Shown here in pieces: positions 7,635 to 15,962 of a DNA stretch of 64,000 bases (position 1 is the first letter of the stretch; every line of letters starts with the position of its first letter). This stretch comes from Corynebacterium singulare (GTDB taxonomy: Bacteria; Actinomycetota; Actinomycetes; Mycobacteriales; Mycobacteriaceae). A program made the position numbers and the translations under genes. The DNA is taken from the NCBI RefSeq assembly GCF_000833575.1, contig NZ_CP010827.1:2765149-2829148 (forward strand), in the 5' to 3' direction. A model generated the notes under the pieces. The model worked only from the letters and a program-made list of their open reading frames with translations. It did no database searches and was not told the DNA's origin.

Positions 7635-9269
7635 ATGCGTATTTCCTCTCGCGCGCTGCGTACCTGCGCCGCTGTCACCATCGCCTCCGTCGCCACCGCT
7701 GGTGTCGTCGCCCCCGCTCAGGCAGCAACCGCTGGCCCGAAGAACGTCATCTACATGATCGGTGACGGCATGGGCTACAACCACATCGCCTCCACCAACC
7801 TCTACGAGTCCGGCCAGTCCAAGTACCTGGTTGAGGGCAAGTTCGACGGCGAGGTCAAGGAGATCGACGGTGAGTCCGTTCAGGCTTTCGAGGACTTCAA
7901 CCGCGTGTCCATGACCACTTTCCCGGACGGCGGCTCCTATGACCCGGCCAAGGCTTGGACCGACCACGATTACGTGAAGCAGGACAAGATCACCGACTCT
8001 GCTGCCGCCGGTACCGCTATGGCCACCGGTCAGAAGGTGGACAACGGCGTCCTGGGCAAGTCCTCCTACGGCCACTCCCTGAAGAACATTTCCGAGCAGG
8101 CTATTTCCCACGGCAAGTCCGCTGGTGTTGTCAGCTCCGTTCCGTTCAGCCACGCCACCCCGGCTGCTTTCGCTGCGCACAACAAGAACCGCAACAACTA
8201 CAAAGAGATTGCTGCTGAGATGGTCGGCTCCGACCTCTCCGTCATCATGGGCGCTGGCCACCCGGAGTTCGATGACAACGCTCAGAAGGCAGGGGAGCCG
8301 AACTACAAGTACATCTCCGAGGAGTCCTTCAAGTCCCTGCGTGATGGCTCCGCTGGTTGGGAGTTCGCCGAGAACACCGCTGACTTCGAGAAGTGGGCTG
8401 AAGGCAACGTTGAGGCCGACAAGAAGTACTTCGGTCTCGCACCGGTAGCCTCTACCCTGCAGCAGGGCCGTGATGGTAACCCGGAGGCTGCTGAGCCGGG
8501 CACTGACCCGAAGAATGACGTTGTTGACCTCCCGACCATGACCAAGGGCGCTCTTAACGTTCTGGGCCAGAACGACAAGGGCTTCTCCGTCATGATTGAG
8601 GGCGGCGCCATTGACTGGTCCGGTCACGCCAACCAGACTGGCCGCGACATCGAGGAGACCCAGGACTTCAACAAGGCTGTTGACGCTGCTATCGCTTGGG
8701 TTGAGGAGAACTCCAGCTGGGACGAGACCCTGCTCATCGTCACCGCTGACCACGAGACCGGCTACCTCTCCGGTCAGGAAGAGACCGAGTCCTGGAACCC
8801 GCAGACCGGCGAGAAGGGCAAGGCTCCGCAGCACCAGTGGTACTCCGGCGAGCACACCAACCAGGTTGTTCCGTTCTTCTTCAAGGGCGCTGGCTCTGAG
8901 GACATCCTGGCCAAGGCTACCGGTGAGGATCCGGTCCGCGGCAAGTACATCGACAACACCGACGTTGCCAACCTGATCATCCAGGACTGGTGGTTCGCTA
9001 ACGACTCCAAGCCGGAGGATCAGGACAACGCTGGTAAGACCCCTGAGGACGATGCCAACAAGGATGACTCCAAGGACGAGGGCAAGGACAACTCCAAGGA
9101 CGATTCCAACAAGGGCAACGCTGGCAAGAAGGACACCAGCTCCGCCACTGGCGCAGGCTTCCTGGGCGCAGGCGTTGCTGCCGCTATCCTCGGCGCAATC
9201 GCTGCCTTCCTGCAGTCCATCGGCGTTGTGAAGGTTGACTTCTCCGCTCTGCAGCGTCTGCTTCCCTAA
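7635..9269 (+). CDS. secreted, membrane-anchored alkaline phosphatase
   Basis: A 544-residue PhoA-family alkaline phosphatase. From the ATG at 7635 there is a signal peptide (RISSRALRTCAAVTIASVA ... APAQA). The catalytic domain shows NVIYMIGDGMG (metal site), the nucleophile motif ITDSAAAGTAMATG with the phosphorylated Ser, IEGGAIDWSGHAN, and the metal-binding TADHETG. After about residue 455 an acidic Lys/Asp/Asn-rich linker leads to a C-terminal hydrophobic helix (about 510-530) and a short tail ending QRLLP. That makes it a tethered ectoenzyme releasing phosphate from esters. The 120 in-frame bases upstream lack family similarity. A perfect hairpin follows. Confidence 0.93.
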   Translation: MRISSRALRTCAAVTIASVATAGVVAPAQAATAGPKNVIYMIGDGMGYNHIASTNLYESGQSKYLVEGKFDGEVKEIDGESVQAFEDFNRVSMTTFPDGGSYDPAKAWTDHDYVKQDKITDSAAAGTAMATGQKVDNGVLGKSSYGHSLKNISEQAISHGKSAGVVSSVPFSHATPAAFAAHNKNRNNYKEIAAEMVGSDLSVIMGAGHPEFDDNAQKAGEPNYKYISEESFKSLRDGSAGWEFAENTADFEKWAEGNVEADKKYFGLAPVASTLQQGRDGNPEAAEPGTDPKNDVVDLPTMTKGALNVLGQNDKGFSVMIEGGAIDWSGHANQTGRDIEETQDFNKAVDAAIAWVEENSSWDETLLIVTADHETGYLSGQEETESWNPQTGEKGKAPQHQWYSGEHTNQVVPFFFKGAGSEDILAKATGEDPVRGKYIDNTDVANLIIQDWWFANDSKPEDQDNAGKTPEDDANKDDSKDEGKDNSKDDSNKGNAGKKDTSSATGAGFLGAGVAAAILGAIAAFLQSIGVVKVDFSALQRLLP

Positions 9270-9308
9270 GTTGCGCCCAGCAATCCCAATCTAAAAAGCA
9301 TCTCTACC

Positions 9309-9350
9309 AAGGCCCGCCGGCGTTCAGACAGATGAACGCCAGCGGGCCTT
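9309..9350. terminator. strong hairpin between phosphatase and fic genes
   Basis: AAGGCCCGCCGGCGTTCA (9309-9326) pairs with 9333-9350, with one mismatch. It lies between convergent genes and probably terminates the phosphatase transcript, although no long T tract follows on either strand. Confidence 0.7.
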
Positions 9351-9420
9351 GTACTTTGCCGCGAACCTATCCCGACATGCTGTCCCTCGCAGTCAGCTCC
9401 ACCAGAGCCCCACAGGAAAA

Positions 9421-10158
9421 CTACTGTATCGAGAACTCCATCAAGCAGTCATACAGGAAGTCCATCAAGCTCGTAGCGTCATCGGTTCGAAACAGCTCAT
9501 CGAGGGCAAGGTTGAATTCCAACCTTCTCGCATTCGGAATATTAAGTGCCGCGTAGCCATTGCTCATCAATAGCCCAGAGGCGACCAGCCGCGCGGTTCG
9601 TTTGTTGCCGTCGAAATAGAACTGACTACGAGTCGCTGAGCAGAAGTACGCGAGCGCCCTCTCAATCGGATTACCCAAGCCTGCAAGGGAATCCACCAGG
9701 TCACCGTGCGCTTCACGGAGTTCGTCATCCGGATCAAACGGGACAAAGCCACCATCCATAAGCCTCACACCCCCGCCATCACCACGTACGCTTCCTTCAC
9801 CACGGAAGAGGCCTGCATCTAGTGCTTCATTCCTGGCAACAGCACTATGTATTTTGTCACTCGTTGTTTTACTCACCGCGAATGAACCTTCTTTGACGAG
9901 TTCATGCAGCAGGTTAAATGCCTGAGACAAATCCAAAATCTGTTGCTGTTCCGCAAGCGCCTTGCCACCCACAGTGACGCCATCCAGCAAGGTACGGACT
10001 TCAGGGAGAGTGAATGTGTTGCCCTCCAGAGCAGCTGCATTCCACACAAGGTCGGGCAGCTGCCGGGTAAGCCGAAAGAGTACACGCTCTGTACCTAGCT
10101 CAGGTACCTGCGGACGCTCGCGCTTCTCCCAGCTCACACGGCTCGTCGCGATTCTCAT
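9421..10158 (-). CDS. Fic-domain protein with non-canonical (Gln) catalytic motif
   Basis: A 245-residue Fic/Doc-fold protein. The core motif reads SQFYFDGNKRTAR at about residues 178-190. Aligned to the canonical HPFxxGN(G/K)R, the catalytic His is replaced by Gln while the DGNKR anion-binding part is kept. An AALEGN segment near residue 42 resembles the inhibitory helix motif, but with Ala at the Ser/Thr position. Canonical Fic proteins transfer AMP to target hydroxyls; without the His, activity is uncertain. Its ATG overlaps the stop of the upstream XRE gene (ATGA), so the two form a coupled toxin-antitoxin-like operon. The C-terminal segment (RRLEFNLALDEL) looks intact. Confidence 0.8.
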   Translation of the reverse strand: MRIATSRVSWEKRERPQVPELGTERVLFRLTRQLPDLVWNAAALEGNTFTLPEVRTLLDGVTVGGKALAEQQQILDLSQAFNLLHELVKEGSFAVSKTTSDKIHSAVARNEALDAGLFRGEGSVRGDGGGVRLMDGGFVPFDPDDELREAHGDLVDSLAGLGNPIERALAYFCSATRSQFYFDGNKRTARLVASGLLMSNGYAALNIPNARRLEFNLALDELFRTDDATSLMDFLYDCLMEFSIQ

Positions 10159-10880
10159 TTCGTTTCACTTCCCGCATAGCGTTCTGCGTGCACGTCTATG
10201 TCAACTTGGAGTTCGGAAGCGTACTGAACCCCGCCGCTCACGCTCATATTGTCAAGCTCCCTACCCGCGGCCGGACACAGCGTTACACCTCCGGCAATGG
10301 GGTCAGCGCTCAAGCGGACTCTCTGTGGAAGTGATGGCAGTATCGCAGCAGGATCTTCGCACCAAATTAGCGTCGAGCCGAGACGTCCTCCGCAACCGGG
10401 ATACGGCCGCGGGCCATGTGCACGCGCGTACGTCCCCGACAGGGCCCAGCGTTGGCCCAGGGCTTGAGCAGCAGACGCTAGCGTGATGGGGTTCGTAGGC
10501 AAGAAGTGGCACGCGCCTGCGCGGCCATAAGGATTGGACGCCCACGCTGCTCGCTCTATCAACTGCAGAGGGGAAGCGTCATCGACTGGGACGTCACCCC
10601 ACTTTCTGAAGCGATTTATCCATTCAATTACTTCCGGAGAGTCGTCCTCGAGCTCCCCTAGAAGCACGCGAGCCGCCGTCGCAGCACTTGCGTTACTCAT
10701 GCGCCTCACCGATAGAAAAACTTCATACCCGAGAACACATAAGACTTTATCCAGGGTTTCCAGGCTTGGCTGAGTAGTTCCCTGCAGCCACAAGTTGAGC
10801 GTATTTCGTGACACCCCGGTGCGCCGCGAAATATCGCTCAAACTCAGAGCGCTGTGTTTGAGGATTTCCACTGGGTCCAT
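10155..10880 (-). CDS. XRE-type HTH protein with C-terminal AbiEi-like domain, partner of Fic
   Basis: A 241-residue protein with an N-terminal XRE helix-turn-helix (about residues 5-60: ALSLSDISRRTGVSRNTLNL, then TLDKVLCVLGYEV). The C-terminal half (WALSGTYARAHGP, GGVTLCPAAGREL, GGVQYASELQVDIDVH) resembles the C-terminal domain of AbiEi-type antitoxins; this is a judgement from pattern, not a search. It is the first gene of a two-gene operon with fic (4-base ATGA overlap). Two 18-bp inverted repeats lie directly upstream and are the likely autoregulatory operators. It probably acts as repressor and antitoxin. Confidence 0.75.
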   Translation of the reverse strand: MDPVEILKHSALSLSDISRRTGVSRNTLNLWLQGTTQPSLETLDKVLCVLGYEVFLSVRRMSNASAATAARVLLGELEDDSPEVIEWINRFRKWGDVPVDDASPLQLIERAAWASNPYGRAGACHFLPTNPITLASAAQALGQRWALSGTYARAHGPRPYPGCGGRLGSTLIWCEDPAAILPSLPQRVRLSADPIAGGVTLCPAAGRELDNMSVSGGVQYASELQVDIDVHAERYAGSETK

Positions 10881-10898
10881 AGCACGAGAATAGCAAGG

Positions 10899-10936
10899 TG
10901 TCCTACCTTCAGGACAGGTGTCCTATCTCTAGGACA
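10899..10936. promoter_or_regulatory. tandem operators: two TGTCCT-N6-AGGACA palindromes
   Basis: TGTCCTACCTTCAGGACA (10899-10916) and TGTCCTATCTCTAGGACA (10919-10936) are two near-identical dyads with 20-bp periodicity, so both face the same side of the helix. They sit 18 bases from the XRE start and about 60 bases from the divergent gene at 10996, so one repressor could control both directions. Confidence 0.75.
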
Positions 10937-10995
10937 TCACAGGCATCTACCAGCAACATGGCAACCACACCCCGCAGTGGCCTATGATGAGGTAA

Positions 10996-13524
10996 ATGAG
11001 CGCGGAAATTTATTCACTTCCAACTACGCCACTGGTAGACACCGATCTTGTTGAGCAGGGTCCCCGCCTGTCGCTACGCCGAGGCAGCAATATCCTCATG
11101 CTGGAGCTGCCCGCCACCAATCCTGAGGCAGAGGTCACCGAGCCCCGCTGGGTTGTTCAATCCCATTTCATCGATCGCCCGCGTACGGTACGTGAATTCG
11201 CCACGGAAGAACCGCTGGAAGTCGGCATTCCAGGCCCCTTTACCCGCATTACGGTAACCCTGCGGGACGGCGAGGAGGAGCTCATTGAGCCCACCACCTT
11301 CACCGGCATCACGGAGAAGGCGCACTTCATTGTCTATGACCGCACCACCCTCATCGCACCGCAAGGAACGTTGGAGGAGGCCGAACCGCTGGGCATCTGG
11401 GCTGGATGGGAAGTAGGCGCGCTGCCGGACCAGGTGACTGTGCCGCAGAGGGAACCGGTGGACGTCGCTAAGCACAGCGATTTCGAGTGGGACTTTAACG
11501 TCAGCATCCTTCCCAATGCCCGCGGTCTGGACAACGAGCCCGTTTTTACGCAATCTCCGCGCGTGCGCTTCATGGCGGAGGGGGAGTGGCGCATCGATCT
11601 CACCTACGCCCCGCTTGGCGGCGAGCAGGAGGAGATTTCGGAACAGACCTTCGAGGCCGGTATTGCCGAGCCTTTCCCCAGTGACCTCTATGAAGACCCC
11701 TGGGTAGGGCGCTACAAGGTGTCACTGTGGCGCGACGCTGAGCTTGTCGACGTCCGCTTTATCTCCCTCGCCGAGGGCCTCCACATGCGCGCCACCAACG
11801 AGGGCCCGCGCGGCATGGATTTCCGCATCATCGATGCCCTTGGCGCTCATTCTGCTTTCAGCTACACGCTGGCCTCCCCACCGAAGAAGCCCATCGCGCT
11901 GGAGAAGGGCATGCGCACCTTCGAGGACACGGAAGTCTCGCGCCGCGAGGTGGTGGCCAGTGATGCCGGCTATGAGCTCGAGTTCGACGTGTGGCCCGAA
12001 GCTCTGTTCAGCCGCGTCAAGCGTATCGGCCTGGAGCCCACCGAGCACTCGGATAAACCAGTCATTCTGGCTGGTCAGCTCGATCAGGATGACATGTTCA
12101 CCGTCCACTCGCCGCGCCCACTGCCGCTGGCCAAGTTCGTCACCATTGACGGCCGCCAGAAGATTAAGGAGCTGGCCCGTACCTCCAAGACCACGCAGGC
12201 TGTCACGAGCCTGGCAGTGCCGAATGCAGCGCTGGCGAACGCGGTGCGCAAGCAGCCTTCCGCCGAGCTCTTCCTCATGTGGTCGACCTTGTCCTACGAG
12301 GATTACCTGGATTCGCTGCCAGAGGGGGAGCGCGCCGCGCACGAAGCCCGCAGCCTGGAGCGGCGCATCGTGGAGTATGAAGCATCCGCTTCCACGAGCC
12401 TCATTTATGCCGCCCTGGCCACCGTCCGCAAGTCTCCGCTCGTGAGCCGTGGCCTGTTGGGGGAACAGGAAGTAATCATTGAGCAGAACGTCGAACCGCA
12501 GGTAGATTTGGTGGGCTGGGCCTGGCCATTGGCTACACCCACGGTAGAACCAACCCAGCTCGAGCCGACAGAAAACGGTTTTGAACTTCCTGCCGAGTTG
12601 CTCGAGCAAGGCTCAGTGCTTGTCGATGTCCGCGAGCTCACCCCTTCCTCCAACCTCACCGCCCCCGCTCGTCCGTCCAGCGCCTCCATCGTTGTGACGC
12701 CAGAGGGCGCGGAGCCGGCGCGCGCGTCCAAGGACTGGACCCCGGAGGAGCTGTGGGGAGCTTTCCGCGCGCTGCACGTGCTGTCCCAGCGCAGCCCGAA
12801 CCCGAAGCTGCAGGCGATGTTCGACAGCATCATCGACCGCCTGCGCGCCAACCCGGAAGCTGCCCTGCACGCGTTGGCCCAGACCGGTGTGAGCGTGAAC
12901 CAGCAGGCCCGTTCCATCGCGCGTACCCGCCTGTTCCACTCGCCGCTGGAATCCGACATCGAGTCCACTGCCGATAATTACCTGGATCTTCTCCTGGACC
13001 CTTCTGCCAGCGACAATGCCGAGCTCGCTGCCGTGCGTGAGACCGGCGCTGATGGGCTTACCCGCCCGATGCTCCTAGGCGCTGCCACCGTGCACAGCCC
13101 AACCCCGGCTGTTGAGGATCTGATGGGCGAGGCCGCCCGCGTCGCCGCCTTGCGCGAGTGCTTCGCCAACAACGGCGCCCTCGATGCTCTCGGCACCATT
13201 GAGCAGCTGCGCAAGGATGCCACTGCCCTCGCCTCCGTTGTGCAAAACGCCGGCGTGGACATGTCCATTAGCCACACCCTCGTGGCACTCGGCGCCTTTG
13301 CCAGCGGAAACACCGCCGATGAGCTCAACGCCGCCGCGTGGATGCCCTACATCTCCTATGCCTTCGCCCTGGCCGCTCGTGGTGCCGCCAACGACGTCGT
13401 CATGGAAAGCCCCTTGCTCAAGGAGGATATGCCCATGCTTGCCGACGTCCTCCCCCTCGCCCCCCGCCTCTTTTTCTACGACCTCGTCACCGCGGAAGCT
13501 CTCTTCCACAATCGCGAGATGTAG
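10996..13524 (+). CDS. large uncharacterised cytoplasmic protein (842 aa)
   Basis: I do not recognise this family. The protein has no signal peptide and no membrane segment. The first 400 or so residues alternate short strand-like stretches with repeated blocks of the type PGPFTRITVTLRDGEEEL, FTGITEKAHFIVYD and EGEWRIDLTYA, suggesting several beta-sandwich domains. Residues about 590-842 are Ala/Leu-rich and helical. The ATG at 10996 has a good ribosome binding site (ATGAGG, 5 bases upstream). It is transcribed away from the XRE-Fic operon across the shared tandem operators. The MOSC gene starts 29 bases downstream on the same strand. Gene status is firm; function is unknown. Confidence 0.75.
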   Translation: MSAEIYSLPTTPLVDTDLVEQGPRLSLRRGSNILMLELPATNPEAEVTEPRWVVQSHFIDRPRTVREFATEEPLEVGIPGPFTRITVTLRDGEEELIEPTTFTGITEKAHFIVYDRTTLIAPQGTLEEAEPLGIWAGWEVGALPDQVTVPQREPVDVAKHSDFEWDFNVSILPNARGLDNEPVFTQSPRVRFMAEGEWRIDLTYAPLGGEQEEISEQTFEAGIAEPFPSDLYEDPWVGRYKVSLWRDAELVDVRFISLAEGLHMRATNEGPRGMDFRIIDALGAHSAFSYTLASPPKKPIALEKGMRTFEDTEVSRREVVASDAGYELEFDVWPEALFSRVKRIGLEPTEHSDKPVILAGQLDQDDMFTVHSPRPLPLAKFVTIDGRQKIKELARTSKTTQAVTSLAVPNAALANAVRKQPSAELFLMWSTLSYEDYLDSLPEGERAAHEARSLERRIVEYEASASTSLIYAALATVRKSPLVSRGLLGEQEVIIEQNVEPQVDLVGWAWPLATPTVEPTQLEPTENGFELPAELLEQGSVLVDVRELTPSSNLTAPARPSSASIVVTPEGAEPARASKDWTPEELWGAFRALHVLSQRSPNPKLQAMFDSIIDRLRANPEAALHALAQTGVSVNQQARSIARTRLFHSPLESDIESTADNYLDLLLDPSASDNAELAAVRETGADGLTRPMLLGAATVHSPTPAVEDLMGEAARVAALRECFANNGALDALGTIEQLRKDATALASVVQNAGVDMSISHTLVALGAFASGNTADELNAAAWMPYISYAFALAARGAANDVVMESPLLKEDMPMLADVLPLAPRLFFYDLVTAEALFHNREM

Positions 13525-13553
13525 TCACGTGAGGTGTGCCACAATGGGTGAGC

Positions 13554-14204
13554 ATGAAGGTGATCTCCACGAACGTCGCTGTCCGCCGCCCGGAGCCGCA
13601 CGGCCGGCACGAATACACGGGCATCGATAAGCACCCGCGCCCACACCTCGACCTCGACATTCCCGGCCCCAACTACGGCGATGGCTCCGGGGTAGTAGGG
13701 GATTCCATCGGGGATCACGCGCACCACGGCGGCGCCGACAAGGCCGTGTATGCCGTCGCCCGTGAGGAGCTTGACTATTGGGAAGGCGAACTCAATCGCG
13801 TTCTGCGCAACGGCTACTTCGGCGAGAACCTCACGACTGAGGGCATTTCTTGGCCTAATGTCCTCATCAACCAGCAGCTTCAGATAGGGGAGTGCGGCCT
13901 CGAAGTCTCTATCCCGCGCCAGCCCTGCGCCACATTCTCCGGCTGGATGGATGAGCCCGGCTGGCTCAAAACCTTCACAGACCGCAGTGATTGCGGCGCT
14001 TACCTGCGCATTATCACTCCTGGACGCATCACCCCGGACGACGATATTTCCCTCATTGGCCGCCCTGACCATGACATCACCATGGGCATGGCCTTCGCCG
14101 CCAAGATGGGGGATATGGACCTAGCCCAACGCGTGGTCGACGCCGGCTGCCTCGCCCCCGTCCACCACGACCAGCTGGTCAAGCGCCTCAAATCCCGCGG
14201 CTAG
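13554..14204 (+). CDS. MOSC domain-containing protein (YiiM-like)
   Basis: The 216-residue product is a stand-alone MOSC protein of the YiiM type. Visible motifs are GDSIGDHAHHGGADKAVYAV near the N-terminus, the NGYFGENLTTEGI block, and the conserved Cys in IPRQPCATFSGW that marks the sulfur-carrying site of MOSC domains. The family handles sulfur for molybdenum cofactor-type chemistry, such as reduction of N-hydroxylated substrates. The start is ATG 13554 with GGGTGAG just upstream. The C-terminal helical tail (DMDLAQRVVDAGCLAPVHHDQ) is typical. Its stop overlaps the end of the convergent AlbA_2 gene by 17 bases. Confidence 0.85.
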   Translation: MKVISTNVAVRRPEPHGRHEYTGIDKHPRPHLDLDIPGPNYGDGSGVVGDSIGDHAHHGGADKAVYAVAREELDYWEGELNRVLRNGYFGENLTTEGISWPNVLINQQLQIGECGLEVSIPRQPCATFSGWMDEPGWLKTFTDRSDCGAYLRIITPGRITPDDDISLIGRPDHDITMGMAFAAKMGDMDLAQRVVDAGCLAPVHHDQLVKRLKSRG

Positions 14205-15738
14205 CTAGCCATTCATAGGTTGTTGCTTGCGAGCCGCGCGTACCATCCATGCGCACCAATTGTGCTTTCACCAGTGACTTCAATGCATAACGTACTTGCG
14301 CTCTAGTGAGGCTTGTGGCTGTTTCGATTCCGCCAATGGTCAGCGGTTGTGCCGCCGTGCGCAGCGCCTCCGCTACGCGCGGGGCGTTAACTCCCAGGCC
14401 TTCCAAGTCCACGGGTGCATCCACTCGTCGTTCCGGGATGGTGCGTGGTTCCTCCTTGTGTAGTGGCTCCCAGGTGCGTGCCTCTCCACGCGTGTCCGGC
14501 CGCCACATCTTCACCGTAAATTGCACTCCAGAATCTATTAGGTCAGGCTCCGGTAATCCTTGCTCTCGCGCGGCATCCAGCATGAGCTGCACACCGCCGC
14601 CTTCGCCTTCAATGACAAAAGTGCCATCGTCTGCTTTGAGATATCGGCACAGTCTGTAGAGGCGCTGGTTAATCTCTTGGCGCGCAAGATCTCTCGACTT
14701 GAGCTGCTCAACCGTCAGATCCCTAAGGCCCCCTGGGCTGGAGATGACCATCTTGTCTGGAAGTAGGCGGACATCAATCGATTTACCCGCACCCAACGTA
14801 TTTGGCCCAAGATCACGATGCACCAATGCATTCGCCACGGCCTCACGAATGGCCGAAAGGGGAAGCTCAGGAACTTCCACCATTGATCCATCGTCTCGAT
14901 ATCGCCGTACGGCGGCTAGACGTTGCCTTACCCACCCCATGACCGAGTTCAACAGCACCGGAATGGGCCCCTCGAAGGTCTCCAACCCCAACACTCGCCC
15001 GTGCTTCGAACCATTTGGTAGCCTTTGCGCCACCGTTACTGCTAAAGAAGGAAAATGTCCTTGGGGATAGAAACCCAGCGCATACAAGCCAGCAAGCGTC
15101 ACCTCTCCAGTCGCGGTCGTCACCGCTAGCGCCCGTAAGACGTCCTCGTCTTGAGCAAGTCCCGATAGTCGCCGATTCTTCCTCCGCGCCTGAACCAAGA
15201 AATCTTGCACTACGTCGCTATCTAGATCTGCAAGGCTCGTGCCCTCCACAATCGTCGTGTCATAAGACACTGCCTCTTCAGCATGCAGCTTCGCAACGTC
15301 CATCATGCGTAGCTCGGAGGCACTCATACGGTAGTCCCCATCAGCCATTCGTAGATATGCTTCTCCCCTATAGAGAGCTGGTTTATCCGTGACCGGCAAT
15401 CCCGTCACCTCCGCAATCACAACATGCGTACCGTCTATTGCCACACTGGCGGTATGCACCGTGACTGGGGGAGTGATTGCATGACGAGCTTGCGAGGCCA
15501 CTGCAGCCTCCATATCCGAAGGATTCTCAATGCCAGTAACAATGAACCCTTCCTTCTCATTGACACCGAGAATGATAAGACCACCACTTGGCATGTTTGC
15601 AAACGCACACAGGGTGTGCGGTAGAGAGTCTGGAATACCCCCCTTAGCGGTTTTGACCTCGACTGTTGTTGAATCACCCCCACGCAACTCGAGCTCAGCC
15701 AATAGCTCCCGCAGCTGATTCTCGGACCAATTGTTCAC
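14188..15738 (-). CDS. AlbA_2/Schlafen-like DNA-binding, ATP-binding regulator
   Basis: A 516-residue COG2865-type protein. The N-terminal AlbA_2 (Schlafen-like) domain is at about residues 15-130 (ESVEVK-like TTVEVKTAKGGIPDS, then GGLIILGVNEKEGF). A central region leads to the HATPase_c_4 segment (ELPLSAIREAVANALVHRDL, then ISSPGGL), and a winged-helix segment lies at the C-terminus (LTRAQVRYALKSLVKAQLV). Members are putative regulators often found near toxin or defence genes; some Schlafen-like proteins are nucleases. It is divergent from the Fic gene at 15963, with a repeat-rich 224-bp intergenic region between. Function beyond family level is not known. Confidence 0.8.
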   Translation of the reverse strand: MNNWSENQLRELLAELELRGGDSTTVEVKTAKGGIPDSLPHTLCAFANMPSGGLIILGVNEKEGFIVTGIENPSDMEAAVASQARHAITPPVTVHTASVAIDGTHVVIAEVTGLPVTDKPALYRGEAYLRMADGDYRMSASELRMMDVAKLHAEEAVSYDTTIVEGTSLADLDSDVVQDFLVQARRKNRRLSGLAQDEDVLRALAVTTATGEVTLAGLYALGFYPQGHFPSLAVTVAQRLPNGSKHGRVLGLETFEGPIPVLLNSVMGWVRQRLAAVRRYRDDGSMVEVPELPLSAIREAVANALVHRDLGPNTLGAGKSIDVRLLPDKMVISSPGGLRDLTVEQLKSRDLARQEINQRLYRLCRYLKADDGTFVIEGEGGGVQLMLDAAREQGLPEPDLIDSGVQFTVKMWRPDTRGEARTWEPLHKEEPRTIPERRVDAPVDLEGLGVNAPRVAEALRTAAQPLTIGGIETATSLTRAQVRYALKSLVKAQLVRMDGTRGSQATTYEWLASRGI

Positions 15739-15751
15739 CTTGAATACCCGT

Positions 15752-15856
15752 CCTCAATGATAACAATGACAGTTCAATGCTAACTTTTCCTGCCCTCAAT
15801 GACAATAGTTCTCACTGATCTTCTTATTGAGATTGTCATTGATGTTCTCATTGAGG
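15752..15856. repeat. cluster of TCAATGA half-sites between AlbA_2 and fic genes
   Basis: CCTCAATGATAACAATGAC (15752-15770), CCTCAATGACAATAG (15794-15808) and, inverted, TTATTGAGATTGTCATTGA plus TTCTCATTGAGG (15825-15856) repeat the same core on both strands. The outer copies form an imperfect long-range inverted repeat. This looks like a multi-site operator for a DNA-binding protein, most simply the adjacent AlbA_2 regulator. Confidence 0.6.
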
Positions 15857-15869
15857 CCGTTTTTCTTCT

Positions 15870-15899
15870 TTGAAAACTCGAATCTTTAAAGGTTATCTA
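15870..15899 (+). promoter_or_regulatory. possible promoter of the rightward fic gene
   Basis: TTGAAA (15870-15875) and TATCTA (15894-15899) are spaced by 18 bases, upstream of the palindrome and the fic start. The match is partial, so this is tentative. Confidence 0.35.
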
Positions 15900-15912
15900 G
15901 CGCCCAAACCCC

Positions 15913-15949
15913 AATGAGTGGTTGGATAAGAGTTATCCAACCACTCATT
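15913..15949. promoter_or_regulatory. perfect 17-bp inverted repeat just upstream of fic
   Basis: AATGAGTGGTTGGATAA (15913-15929) and its exact complement (15933-15949) flank a 3-base centre, ending 13 bases before the ATG at 15963. No T tract follows, so it is more likely an operator or a translation-blocking hairpin than a terminator. The GGATAAC core recurs at the start of the gene itself. Confidence 0.65.
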
Positions 15950-15962
15950 TACTGTTCGACGA

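Noticed and set aside
7614..8855. 413-codon open frame on the minus strand opposite the alkaline phosphatase
   Set aside because: It is Val/Leu-rich with no family pattern and mirrors the strong codon bias of the phosphatase, which has clear catalytic motifs.
11722..12609. 295-codon open frame opposite the 842-residue gene
   Set aside because: No ribosome binding site or family-like sequence. The plus-strand frame is three times longer and has a good start.
13526..13533. TCACGTGA as a further parS site (also TCACGTGA at 32344)
   Set aside because: Only the central 8 bases match; the TTT/AAA flanks of the ParB site are missing.
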